53,614 nt of DNA, from contig NW_027018233.1 in the NCBI RefSeq assembly GCF_032854445.1, forward strand, positions 1 through 53,614. Direction: 5' to 3'. Under the pieces are notes generated by a model. That model made no database searches and was not told the origin of the DNA. It saw nothing but the letters and a program-made list of their open reading frames with translations. The DNA is from Liolophura sinensis. Its lineage: Eukaryota; Mollusca; Polyplacophora; Chitonida; Chitonidae. The position numbers and the translations under genes were made by a program. Shown here piece after piece: positions 35,151-48,050 of this stretch. Every line of letters begins with the position of its first letter. Positions within the stretch are counted from its first letter, which is position 1.

Positions 35151-37460
35151 TTCGATTTCTCGTGACAAAATACGTCGGATTAGCCTCTTACCAGCAGCAC
35201 TGGAACAGTTTTTCCACTTTTGCATTTTTGCCTGGTCTTTTTGTTAATTGAAATCGGATACACTGTACTATGCACAATCGCGACTGGTCGTTACTATATT
35301 CAACTTTTAACTATACGTTATGTGCCCTTCGGTAGTCCAGAAGACGTCAAATCTTTGGGCTAAGCCCATTTAACTCATCCAGCAATTGTCTTACTTTTCA
35401 GTCCCAAGACAATCTCAATGTCTTTATCTACGTGTAGAAAAACCACACCATTTGTACATAAAAAACACAATGTACTAGATACAGTCTGCTGTAAAAAGTA
35501 CAACTGATCACTGACCCACATCAATAAGGTTCTAATAGATGCGGAATTGGGCCAGGCATCGGCAGCTGTTTAAAAAATTGCATATTTCCCTGGTTTCCAT
35601 GGAGTAAGAGCCGTTGCTGGGGCACGTGACTATGACATCAATGATCATTCAATTGTCGCTACAGCTAAAAGTATTAGTCGGAGAGCAACGCAGTTTGCAC
35701 CATTCGATTTCTCGTCACAAAATACGTCGGATTAGCCTCTTACCAGCAGCACTGGAACAGTTTTTCCACTTTTGCATTTTTGCCTGGTCTTTTTGTTAAT
35801 TGAAATCGGATACAATCTACTATGTACCATCGCGACTGGTCATGGCTATATTCAACTTTTGACTATAAGTTATGTGCCCTTCTGTAGCCCAGAAGACGTC
35901 AAATCTTTGGGCTAAGCCCATTTAACTCACCCAGCAATTGTCTTACTTCTAAGTCCAAGACAATCTCAATGTCTTTATCTACGTGTAGAAAAACCACACC
36001 ATTCGTACATAAAAAACACAAGGTACTAGATACAGTCTGCTGTAAAAAGTACAACTGATCACTGAACCACATCTATAAGGTTCTAATAGATGCGGAATTG
36101 GGCCAGGCATCGGCAGCTGTTAAAAAATTTCAAATTTCCCTGGTTTCCATGGAGTAAGAGCCGTTGCTGGGCACGTGACTATGACATCAATGATCATTCA
36201 ATTGTCGCTACAGCCAAAAGTATTGGTCGGAGAGCAACGCGGTTTGCACCATTCGATTTCTCGTCACAAAATACGTCGGATTAGCCTCTTACCAGTAGCA
36301 CTGGAACAGTTTTTCCACTTTTGCATTTTTGTTTGGTCTTTTTGTTAATTGAAATCGGCTACACTGTACTATGCACAATCGCGACTGGTCATTATTATAT
36401 TCAACTTTTGACTATATGTTATGTGCCCTTCGGTAGCCCAGAAGACGTCAAACCTTTGGACTAAGCCCATTTAACTCATCCAGCAATTGTCTTACTTTTA
36501 AGTCCAAGACAATCTCAATGTCTTTATCTACGTGTAGAAAAACCACACCATTTGTACATAAAAAACACAATGTACTAGATACAGTCTGCTGTAAAAAGTT
36601 CAACTGATCACTGACCCACATCAATAAGGTTCTAAAAGATGCGGAATTGGCCCAGGCATCGGCAGCTGTTTAAAAAATTGCAAATTTCCTGGTTTCCATG
36701 GAGTAAGAGCCGTTGCTGGGCACGTGACTATGACATCAATGATCATTCAATTGTCGCTACAGCCAAAAGTATTGGTCGGAGAGCAACGCGGTTTGCACCA
36801 TTCGATTTCTCGTGACAAAATACGTCGGATTAGCCTCTTACCAGCAGCACTGGAACAGTTTTTCCACTTTTGCATTTTTGCCTGGTCTTTTTGTTAATTG
36901 AAATCGGATACACTGTACTATGCACAATCGCGACTGGTCGTTACTATATTCAACTTTTAACTATACGTTATGTGCCCTTCGGTAGCCCAGAAGACGTCAA
37001 ATCTTTGGGCTAAGCCCATTTAACTCATCCAGCAATTGTCTTACTTCTAAGTCCAAGACAATCTCAATGTCTTTATCTGCGTGTAGAAAAACCACACCAT
37101 TTGTACATAAAAAACAGAAAGTACTAGATACAGTCTGCTGTAAAAAGTACAACTGATCACTGACCCACATCAATAAGGTTCTAATAGATGCGGAATTTGG
37201 CCAGGCATCGGCAGCTGTTAAAAAATTGCATATTTCCCTGGTTTCCATGGAGTAAGAGCCGTTGCTGGGCACGTGACTATGACATCAATGATCATTCAAT
37301 TGTCGCTACAGCCAAAAGTATTGGTCGGAGAGCAACGCGGTTTGCACCATTCGATTTCTCGTCACAAAATACGTCGGATTAGCCTCTTACCAGCAGCACT
37401 GGATCGGTTTTTCCACTTTTGCATTTTTGCCTGGTCTTTTTGTTAATTGAAATCGGATAC
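35151..37460. repeat. Mosaic stretch U65 to U68
   Basis: Ordinary satellite made of patches: U65b resembles 18.8 kb (ACCATCGCGACTGG with GGTCATGGC), U66-U67 resemble 32.2-32.9 kb, U68 resembles 20.8 kb (GGAATTTGGCC, CTGGATCGG). An extra C lies near 35405 (GTCCCAAG), an extra G near 35619 (GGGGCAC), and a private AACCTTTGGAC near 36451. Confidence 0.75.
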
Positions 37461-38430
37461 ACTGTACTATGCACAATCGCGACTGGTCGTTACTATATTC
37501 AACTTTTAACTATACGTTATGTGCCCTTCGGTAGCCCAGAAGACGTCAAATCTTTGGGCTAAGCCCATTTAACTCATCCAGCAATTGTCTTACTTTTAAG
37601 TCCAAGACAATCTCAATGTCTTTATCTACGTGTAGAAAAACCACACCATTCGTACATAAAAACACACAATGTACTAGATACAGTCTGCTGTAAAAAGTAC
37701 AACTGATCACTGACGCACATCAATAAGGTTTTAAAAGATGCGGAAATGGCCCAGGCATCGGCAGCTGTTTAAAAAATTGCAAATTTCCCTGGTTTCCATG
37801 GAGTAAGAGCCGTTGCTGGGCACGTGACTATGACATCAATGATCATTCAATTGTCGCTACAGCCAAAAGTATTGGTCGGAGAGCAACGCGGTTTGCACCA
37901 TTCGATTTCTCGTGACAAAATACGTCGGATTAGCCTCTTACCAGCAGCACTGGAACAGTTTTTCCACTTTTGCATTTTTGCCTGGTCTTTTTGTTAATTT
38001 GAAATCGGATACAATCTACTATGTACAATCGCGACTGGTCATTACTATATTCAACTTTTGACTGTAAGTTATGTGCCCTTCTGTAGCCCAGAAGACGTCA
38101 AATCTTTGGGCTAAGCCCATTTAACTCACCCAGCAATTGTCTTACTTCTAAGTCCAAGACAATCTCAATGTCTTTATCTACGTGTAGAAAAACCACACCA
38201 TTTGTACATAAAAAACAGAAGGTACTAGATACAGTCTGCTGTAAAAAGAACAACTGATCACTGAACCACATCAATAAGGTTCTAAAAGATGCGGAATTGG
38301 CCCAGGCATCGGCAGCTGTTTAAAAAATTGCAAATTTCCCTGGTTTCCATGGAGTAAGAGCCGTTGCTGGGCACGTGACTATGACATCAATGATCATTCA
38401 ATTGTCGCTACAGCCAAAAGTATTGGTCGG
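37461..38430. repeat. Patch (U68b to U70a) resembling 11.7-12.65 kb
   Basis: It carries GACGCAC (37713), GGAAATGGCCC, and the minority haplotype with GACTGTAAGTT (38057), a set found otherwise only in the three copies of the left ten-unit block. It shows that left-side variants reach the right half of the array. Private changes include AAACAGAAGG near 38214 and AAAAGAACAAC near 38246. Confidence 0.75.
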
Positions 38431-40899
38431 AGAGCAACGCGGTTTGCACCATTCGATTTCTCGTGACAAAATACGTCGGATTAGCCTCTTACTAGCAGCA
38501 CTGGAACAGTTTTTTCCACTTTTGCATTTTTGCCTGGTCTTTTTGTAAATTGAAATCTGATAAACTGTACTATGCACAATCGAGACTGGTCGTTACGATA
38601 TTCAACTTTTAACTATACGTTATGTGCCCTTCGGTAGCCCAGAAGACGTCAAATCTTTGGGCTAAGCCCATTTAACTCATCCAGCAATTGTCTTACTTTT
38701 AAGTCCAAGACAATTTCAATGTCTTTATCTACGTGTAGAAAAACCACACCGTTCGTACATAAAAAACACAAGGTACTAGATACAGTCTGCTGTAAAAAGT
38801 ACAACTGATCACTGAACCACATTTATAAGGTTCTAATAGATGCGGAATTGGGCCAGGCATCGGCAGCTGTTTAAAAAATTGCATATTTCCCTGGTTTCCA
38901 TGGAGTAAGAGCCGTTGCTGGGCACGTGACTATGACATCAATGATCATTCAATTGTCGCTACAGCCAAAAGTATTAGTCGGAGAGCAACGCAGTTTGCAC
39001 CATTCGATTTCTCGTCACAAAATACGTCGGATTAGCCTCTTACCAGCAGCACTGGAACAGTTTTTCCACTTTTGCATTTTTGCCTGGTCTTTTTGTTAAT
39101 TGAAATCGGATACACTGTACTATGCACAATCGCGACTGGTCGTTACTATATTCAACTTTTAACTATACGTTATGTGCCCTTCGGTAGCCCAGAAGACGTC
39201 AAATCTTTGGGCTAAGCCCATTTAACTCATCCAGCAATTGTCTTACTTTTCAGTCCAAGACAATCTCAATGTCTTTATCTACGTGTAGAAAAACCACACC
39301 ATTTGTACATAAAAAACACAATGTACTAGATACAGTCTGCTGTAAAAAGTACAACTGATCACTGACCCACATCAATAAGGTTCTAAAAGATGCGGAATTG
39401 GCACAGGCATCGGCAGCTGTTTAGAAAATTGCAAATTTCCCTGGTTTCCATGGAGTAAGAGCCGTTGCTGGGCACGTGACTATGACATCAATGATCATTC
39501 AATTGTCGCTACAGCCAAAAGTATTAGTCGGAGAGCAACGCGGTTTGCACCATTCGATTTCTCGTGACAAAATACGTCGGATTAGCCTCTTACCAGCAGC
39601 ACTGGAACAGTTTTTCCACTTTTGCATTTTTGCCTGGTCTTTTTGTTAATTGAAATCGGATACACTGTACTATGCACAATCGCGACTGGTCGTTACTATA
39701 TTCAACTTTTAACTATACGTTATGTGCCCTTCGGTAGCCCAGAAGACGTCAAATCTTTGGGCTAAGCCCATTTAACTCATCCAGCAATTGTCTTACTTTT
39801 CAGTCCAAGACAATCTCAATGTCTTTATCTACGTGTAGAAAAACCACACCATTCGTACATAAAAAACACAATGTACTAGATACAGTCTGCTGTAAAAAGT
39901 ACAACTGATCACTGAACCACATCAATAAGGTTCTAAAAGATGCGGAATTGGCCCAGGCATCGGCAGCTGTTTAAAAAATTGCAAATTTCCCTGGTTTCCA
40001 TGGAGTAAGAGCCGTTGCTGGGCACGTGACTATGACATCAATGATCATTCAATTGTCGTTACAGCCAAAAGTATTGGTCGGAGAGCAACGCGGTTTGCAC
40101 CATTCGATTTCTCGTGACAAAATACGTCGGATTAGCCTCTTACCAGCAGCACTGGAACAGTTTTTCTACCTTTGCATTTTTGCCTGGTCTTTTTGTTAAT
40201 TGAAATCGGATACAATCTACTATGTACAATCGCGACTGGTCATTACTATATTCAACTTTTGACTATAAGTTATGTGCCCTTCGGTAGCCCAGAAGACGTC
40301 AAATCTTTGGGCTAAGCCCATTTAACTCACCCAGCAATTGTCTTACTTTTAAGTCCAAGACAATCTCAATGTCTTTATCTACGTGTAGAAAAACCACACC
40401 ATTCGTACATAAAAAACACAATGTACTAGATACAGTCTGCTGTAAAAAGTACAACTGATCACTGAACCACATTTATAAGGTTCTAAATAGATGCGGAATT
40501 GGGCCAGGCATCGGCAGCTGTTAAAAAATTGCATATTTCCCTGGTTTCCATGGAGTAAGAGCCGTTGCTGGGCACGTGACTATGACATCAATAATCATTC
40601 AATTGTCGCTACAGCCAAAAGTATTGGTCGGAGAGGAATGCGGTTTGCACCATTCGATTTCTCGTCACAAAATACGTCGGATTAGCCTCTTACCAGCAGC
40701 ACTGGAACAGTTTTTCCACTTTTGCATTTTTGCCTGGTCTTTTTGTTAATTGAAATCGGATACACTGTACTATGCACAATCGCGACTGGTCGTTACTATA
40801 TTCAACTTTTAACTATACGTTATGTGCCCTTCGGTAGCCCAGAAGACGTCAAATCTTTGGGCTAAGCCCATTTAACTCATCCAGCAATTGTCTTACTTT
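38431..40899. repeat. Mosaic stretch U70b to U74
   Basis: U70b is the first full example of the variant chain GTAAATTGAAATC, CTGATAAAC, CGAGACTGGTCGTTACG, AATTTCAATG. U71-U72 resemble U82-U83 (offset 6048, eleven units). U73-U74 resemble U85-U86 (offset about 6598, twelve units), including AATAATCATT and GAGGAATGCGG. No other feature is seen. Confidence 0.75.
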
Positions 40900-43800
40900 T
40901 AAGTCCAAGACAATCTCAATGTTTTTATCTACGTGTAGAAAAACCACACCATTCGTACATAAAAAACACAATGTACTAGATACAGTCTGCTGTAAAAAGT
41001 ACAACTGATCACTGAACCACATCTATAAGGTTCTAATAGATGCGGAATTGGGCCAGGCATCGGCAGCTATTTAAAAAATTTCAAATTTCCCTGGTTTCCA
41101 TGGAGTAAGAGCCGTTGCTGGGCACGTGACTATGACATCAATGATCATTCAATTGTCGCTACAGCCAAAAGTATTGGTCGGAGAGCAACGCGGTTTGCAC
41201 CATTCGATTTCTCGTCACAAAATACGTCGGATTAGCCTCTTACCAGCAGCACTGGAACAGTTTTTCCACTTTTGCATTTTTGCCTGGTCTTTTTGTTAAT
41301 TGAAATCGGATACACTGTACTATGCACAATCGCGACTGGTCGTTACTATATTCAACTTTTAACTATACGTTATGTGCCCTTCTGTAGCCCAGAAGACGTC
41401 AAATCTTTGGGCTAAGCCCATTTAACTCATCCAGCAATTGTCTTACTTTTAAGTCCAAGACAATCTCAATGTCTTTATCTACGTGTAGAAAACCACACCA
41501 TTCGTACATAAAAAAAACAATGTACTAGATACAGTCTGCTGTAAAAAGTACAACTGATCACTGAACCACATCTATAAGGTTCTAATAGATGCGGAATTGG
41601 GCCAGGCATCGGCAGCTGTTTAAAAAATTGCAAATTTCCTGGTTTCCATGGAGTAAGAGCCGTTGCTGGGCACGTGACTATGACATCAATGATCATTCAA
41701 TTGACGCTACAGCCAAAAGTATTGGTCGGAGAGCAACGCGGTTTGCACCATTCGATTTCTCGTGACAAAATACGTCGGATTAGCCTCTTACTAGCAGCAC
41801 TGGAACAGTTTTTCCACTTTTGCATTTTTGCCTGGTCTTTTTGTAAATTGAAATCTGATAAACTGTACTATGCACAATCGAGACTGGTCGTTACGATATT
41901 CAACTTTTAACTATACGTTATGTGCCCTTCGGTAGCCCAGAAGACGTCAAATCTTTGGGCTAAGCCCATTTAACTCATCCAGCAATTGTCTTACTTTTAA
42001 GTCCAAGACAATTTCAATGTCTTTATCTACGTGTAGAAAAACCACACCATTCGTACATAAAAAACACAAGGTACTAGATACAGTCTGCTGTAAAAAGTAC
42101 AACTGATCACTGAACCACATCTATAAGGTTCTAATAGATGAGCGGAATTGGGCCAGGCATCGGCAGCTGTTTAAAAAATTGCATATTTCCCTGGTTTCCA
42201 TGGAGTAAGAGCCGTTGCTGGGCACGTGACTATGACATCAATGATCATTCAATTGTCGCTACAGCCAAAAGTATTAGTCGGAGAGCAACGCAGTTTGCAC
42301 CATTCGATTTCTCGTTACAAAATACGTCGGATTAGCCTCTTACCAGCAGCACTGGAACAGTTTTCCACTTTTGCATTTTTGCCTGGTCTTTTTGTTAATT
42401 GAAATCGGATACACTGTACTATGCACAATCGCGACTGGTCGTTACTATATTCAACTTTTAACTATACGTTATGTGCCCTTCGGTAGCCCAGAAGACGTCA
42501 AATCTTTGGCTAAGCCCATTTAACTCATCCAGCAATTGTCTTACTTTTCAGTCCAAGACAATCTCAATGTCTTTATCTACGTGTAGAAAAACCACACCAT
42601 TTGTACATAAAAAAACACAAGGTACTAGATACAGTCTGCTGTAAAAAGTACAACTGATCACTGACCCCACATCTATAAGGTTCTAAAAGATGCGAATTGG
42701 CCCAGGCATCGGCAGCTGTTTAGAAAATTGCAAATTTCCCTGGTTTCCATGGAGTAAGAGCCGTTGCTGGGCACGTGACTATGACATCAATGATCATTCA
42801 ATTGTCGCTACAGCCAAAAGTATTAGTCGGAGAGCAACGCGGTTTGCACCATTCGATTTCTCGTGACAAAATACGTCGGATTAGCCTCTTACCAGCAGCA
42901 CTGGAACAGTTTTTCCACTTTTGCATTTTTGCCTGGTGTTTTTGTTAATTGAAATCGGATACACTGTACTATGCACAATCGCGACTGGTCGTTACTATAT
43001 TCAACTTTTAACTATACGTTATGTGCCCTTCGGTAGCCCAGAAGACGTCAAATCTTGGGCTAAGCCCATTTAACTCATCCAGCAATTGTCTTACTTTTAA
43101 GTCCAAGACAATCTCAATGTCTTTATCTACGTGTAGAAAAACCACACCATTCGTACATAAAAAACACAATGTACTAGATACAGTCTGCTGTAAAAAGTAC
43201 AACTGATCACTGAACCACATCTATAAGGTTCTAATAGATGCGGAATTGGGCCAGGCATCGGCAGCTATTTAAAAAATTTCAAATTTCCCTGGTTTCCATG
43301 GAGTAAGAGCCGTTGCTGGGCACGTGACTATGACATCAATGATCATTCAATTGTCGCTACAGCCAAAAGTATTGGTCGGAGAGCAACGCGGTTTGCACCA
43401 TTCGATTTCTCGTCACAAAATACGTCGGATTAGCCTCTTACCAGCAGCACTGGAACAGTTTTTCCACTTTTGCATTTTTGCCTGGTCTTTTTGTTAATTG
43501 AAATCGGATACACTGTACTATGCACAATCGCGACTGGTCGTTACTATATTCAACTTTTAACTATACGTTATGTGCCCTTCTGTAGCCCAGAAGACGTCAA
43601 ATCTTTGGGCTAAGCCCATTTAACTCATCCAGCAATTGTCTTACTTTTAAGTCCAAGACAATCTCAATGTCTTTATCTACGTGTAGAAAAACCACACCAT
43701 TCGTACATAAAAAAAACAATGTACTAGATACAGTCTGCTGTAAAAAGTACAACTGATCACTGAACCACATCTATAAGGTTCTAATAGATGCGGAATTGGG

Positions 43801-46800
43801 CCAGGCATCGGCAGCTGTTTAAAAAATTGCAAATTTCCCTGGTTTCCATGGAGTAAGAGCCGTTGCTGGGCACGTGACTATGACATCAATGATCATTCAA
43901 TTGTCGCTACAGCCAAAAGTATTGGTCGGAGAGCAACGCGGTTTGCACCATTCGATTTCTCGTGACAAAATACGTCGGATTAGCCTCTTACCAGCAGCAC
44001 TGGAACAGTTTTTCCACTTTTGCATTTTTGCCTGGTGTTTTTGTTAATTGAAATCGGATACACTGTACTATGCACAATCGCGACTGGTCGTTACTATATT
44101 CAACTTTTAACTATACGTTATGTGCCCTTCTGTAGCCCAGAAGACGTCAAATCTTTGGGCTAAGCCCATTTAACTCATCCAGCAATTGTCTTACTTTTAA
44201 GTCCAAGACAATCTCAATGTCTTTATCTACGTGTAGAAAAACCACACCATTCGTACATAAAAAAAACAATGTACTAGATACAGTCTGCTGTAAAAAGTAC
44301 AACTGATCACTGAACCACATCTATAAGGTTCTAATAGATGCGGAATTGGGCCAGGCATCGGCAGCTGTTTAAAAAATTGCAAATTTCCCTGGTTTCCATG
44401 GAGTAAGAGCCGTTGCTGGGCACGTGACTATGACATCAATGATCATTCAATTGACGCTACAGCCAAAAGTATTGGTCGGAGAGCAACGCGGTTTGCACCA
44501 TTCGATTTCTCGTGACAAAATACGTCGGATTAGCCTCTTACTAGCAGCACTGGAACAGTTTTTCCACTTTTGCATTTTTGCCTGGTCTTTTTGTAAATTG
44601 AAATCTGATAAACTGTACTATGCACAATCGAGACTGGTCGTTACGATATTCAACTTTTAACTATACGTTATGTGCCCTTCGGTAGCCCAGAAGACGTCAA
44701 ATCTTTGGGCTAAGCCCATTTAACTCATCCAGCAATTGTCTTACTTTTAAGTCCAAGACAATTTCAATGTCTTTATCTACGTGTAGAAAAACCACACCAT
44801 TCGTACATAAAAAACACAAGGTACTAGATACAGTCTGCTGTAAAAAGTACAACTGATCACTGAACCACATTTATAAGGTTCTAATAGATGCGGAATTGGG
44901 CCAGGCATCGGCAGCTGTTTAAAAAATTGCATATTTCCCTGGTTTCCATGGAGTAAGAGCCGTTGCTGGGCACGTGACTATGATATCAATGATCATTCAA
45001 TTGTCGCTACAGCCAAAAGTATTAGTCGGAGAGCAACGCAGTTTGCACCATTCGATTTCTCGTCACAAAATACGTCGGATTAGCCTCTTACCAGCAGCAC
45101 TGGAACAGTTTTTCCACTTTTGCATTTTTGCCTGGTCTTTTTGTTAATTGAAATCGGATACACTGTACTATGCACAATCGCGACTGGTCGTTACTATATT
45201 CAACTTTTAACTATACGTTATGTGCCCTTCGGTAGCCCAGAAGACGTCAAATCTTTGGGCTAAGCCCATTTAACTCATCCAGCAATTGTCTTACTTTTCA
45301 GTCCAAGACAATCTCAATGTCTTTATCTACGTGTAGAAAAACCACACCATTTGTACATAAAAAACACAATGTACTAGATACAGTCTGCTGTAAAAAGTAC
45401 AACTGATCACTGACCCACATCAATAAGGTTCTAAAAGATGCGGAATTGGCCCAGGCATCGGCAGCTGTTTAGAAAATTGCAAATTTCAATAGTTTCCATG
45501 GAGTAAGAGCCGTTGCTGGGCACGTGACTATGACATCAATGATCATTCAATTGTCGCTACAGCCAAAAGTATTAGTCGGAGAGCAACGCGGTTTGCACCA
45601 TTCGATTTCTCGTGACAAAATACGTCGGATTAGCCTCTTACCAGCAGCACTGGAACAGTTTTTCCACTTTTGCATTTTTGCCTGGTGTTTTTGTTAATTG
45701 AAATCGGATACACTGTACTATGCACAATCGCGACTGGTCGTTACTATATTCAACTTTTAACTATACGTTATGTGCCCTTCGGTAGCCCAGAAGACGTCAA
45801 ATCTTTGGGCTAAGCCCATTTAACTCATCCAGCAATTGTCTTACTTTTCAGTCCAAGACAATCTCAATGTCTTTATCTACGTGTAGAAAAACCACACCAT
45901 TTGTACATAAAAAACACAATGTACTAGATACAGTCTGCTGTAAAAAGTACAACTGATCACTGACCCACATCAATAAGGTTCTAAAAGATGCGGAATTGGC
46001 CAAGGCATCGGCAGCTGTTTAGAAAATAGCAAATTTCCCTGGTTTCCATGGAGTAAGAGCCGTTGCTGGGCACGTGACTATGACATCAATGATCATTCAA
46101 TTGTCGCTACAGCCAAAAGTATTGGTCGGAGAGCAACGCGGTTTGCACCATTCGATTTCTCGTCACAAAATACGTCGGATTAGCCTCTTACCAGTAGCAC
46201 TGGAACAGTTTTTCCACTTTTGCATTTATGCCTGGTCTTTTTGTTAATTGAAATCGGATACACTGTACTATGCACAATCGCGACTGGTCGTTACTATATT
46301 CAACTTTTAACTATACGTTATGTGCCCTTCGGTAGCCCAGAAGACGTCAAATCTTTGGGCTAAGCCCATTTAACTCATCCAGCAATTGTCTTACTTTTAA
46401 GTCCAAGACAATCTCAATGTCTTTATCTACGTGTAGAAAAACCACACCATTCGTACATAAAAAACACAATGTACTAGATACAGTCTGCTGTAAAAAGTAC
46501 AACTGATCACTGAACCACATCAATAAGGTTCTAAAAGATGCGGAATTGGCCCAGGCATCGGCAGCTGTTTAAAAAATGGCAAATTTCCCTGGTTTCCATG
46601 GAGTAAGAGCCGTTGCTGGGCACGTGACTATGACATCAATGATCATTCAATTGTCGCTACAGCCAAAAGTATTGGTCGGAGAGCAACGCGGTTTGCACCA
46701 TTCGATTTCTCGTCACAAAATACGTCGGATTAGCCTCTTACCAGCAGCACTGGATCGGTTTTTCCACTTTTGCATTTTTGCCTGGTCTTTTTGTTAATTG

Positions 46801-48050
46801 AAATCGGATACAATCTACTATGTACAATCGCGACTGGTCATTACTATATTCAACTTTTGACTATAAGTTATGTGCCCTTCGGTAGCCCAGAAGACGTCAA
46901 ATCTTTGGGCTAAGCCCATTTAACTCACCCAGCAATTGTCTTACTTTTAAGTCCAAGACAATCTCAATGTCTTTATCTACGTGTAGAAAAACCACACCAT
47001 TCGTACATAAAAAACACAATGTACTAGATACAGTCTGCTGTAAAAAGTACAACTGATCACTGAACCACATTTATAAGGTTCTAATAGATGCGGAATTGGG
47101 CCAGGCATCGGCAGCTGTTAAAAAATTGCATATTTCCCTGGTTTCCATGGAGTAAGAGCCGTTGCTGGGCACGTGACTATGACATCAATAATCATTCAAT
47201 TGTCGCTACAGCCAAAAGTATTGGTCGGAGAGGAATGCGGTTTGCACCATTCGATTTCTCGTCACAAAATACGTCGGATTAGCCTCTTACCAGCAGCACT
47301 GGAACAGTTTTTCCACTTTTGCATTTTTGCCTGGTCTTTTTGTTAATTGAAATCGGATACACTGTACTATGCACAATCGCGACTGGTCGTTACTATATTC
47401 AACTTTTAACTATACGTTATGAGCCCTTCGGTAGCCCAGAAGACGTCAAATCTTTGGGCGAAGCCCATTTAACTCATCCAGCAATTGTCTTACTTTTCAG
47501 TCCAAGACAATCTCAATGTCTTTATCTACGTGTAGAAAAACCACACCATTTGTACATAAAAAACACAAGGTACTAGATACAGTCTGCTGTAAAAAGTACA
47601 ACTGATCACTGACCCACATCTATAAGGTTCTAAAAGATGCGGAATTGGCCCAGGCATCGGCAGCTGTTGAGAAAATTGCAAATTTCCCTGGTTTCCATGG
47701 AGTAAGAGCCGATGCTGGGCACGTGACTATGACATCAATGATCATTCAATTGTCGCTACAGCCAAAAGTATTAGTCGGAGAGCAACGCAGTTTGCACCAT
47801 TCGATTTCTCGTCACAAAATACGTCGGATTAGCCTCTTACCAGCAGCACTGGAACAGTTTTTCCACTTTTGCATTTTTGCCTGGTCTTTTTGTTAATTGA
47901 AATCGGATACACTGTACTATGCACAATCGCGACTGGTCGTTACTATATTCAACTTTTAACTATACGTTATGTGCCCTTCGGTAGCCCAGAAGACGTCAAA
48001 TCTTTGGGCTAAGCCCATTTAACTCATCCAGCAATTGTCTTACTTTTAAG
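40900..48050. repeat. Thirteen-unit higher-order block, copy 1 (about 7.15 kb)
   Basis: It begins around U75 (GCAGCTATTTAAAAAATTTC, 41064) and ends before U88, where that form recurs. Equivalent landmarks in copy 2 lie 7146-7150 bases on (41120/48267, 43318/50468, 44418/51567, 46068/53218). Internally, U75-U76 and U79-U81 show a nested four-to-five-unit repeat: GCAGCTATTT is four units apart and TTGACGCTAC (41701, 44451) five. Confidence 0.85.
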
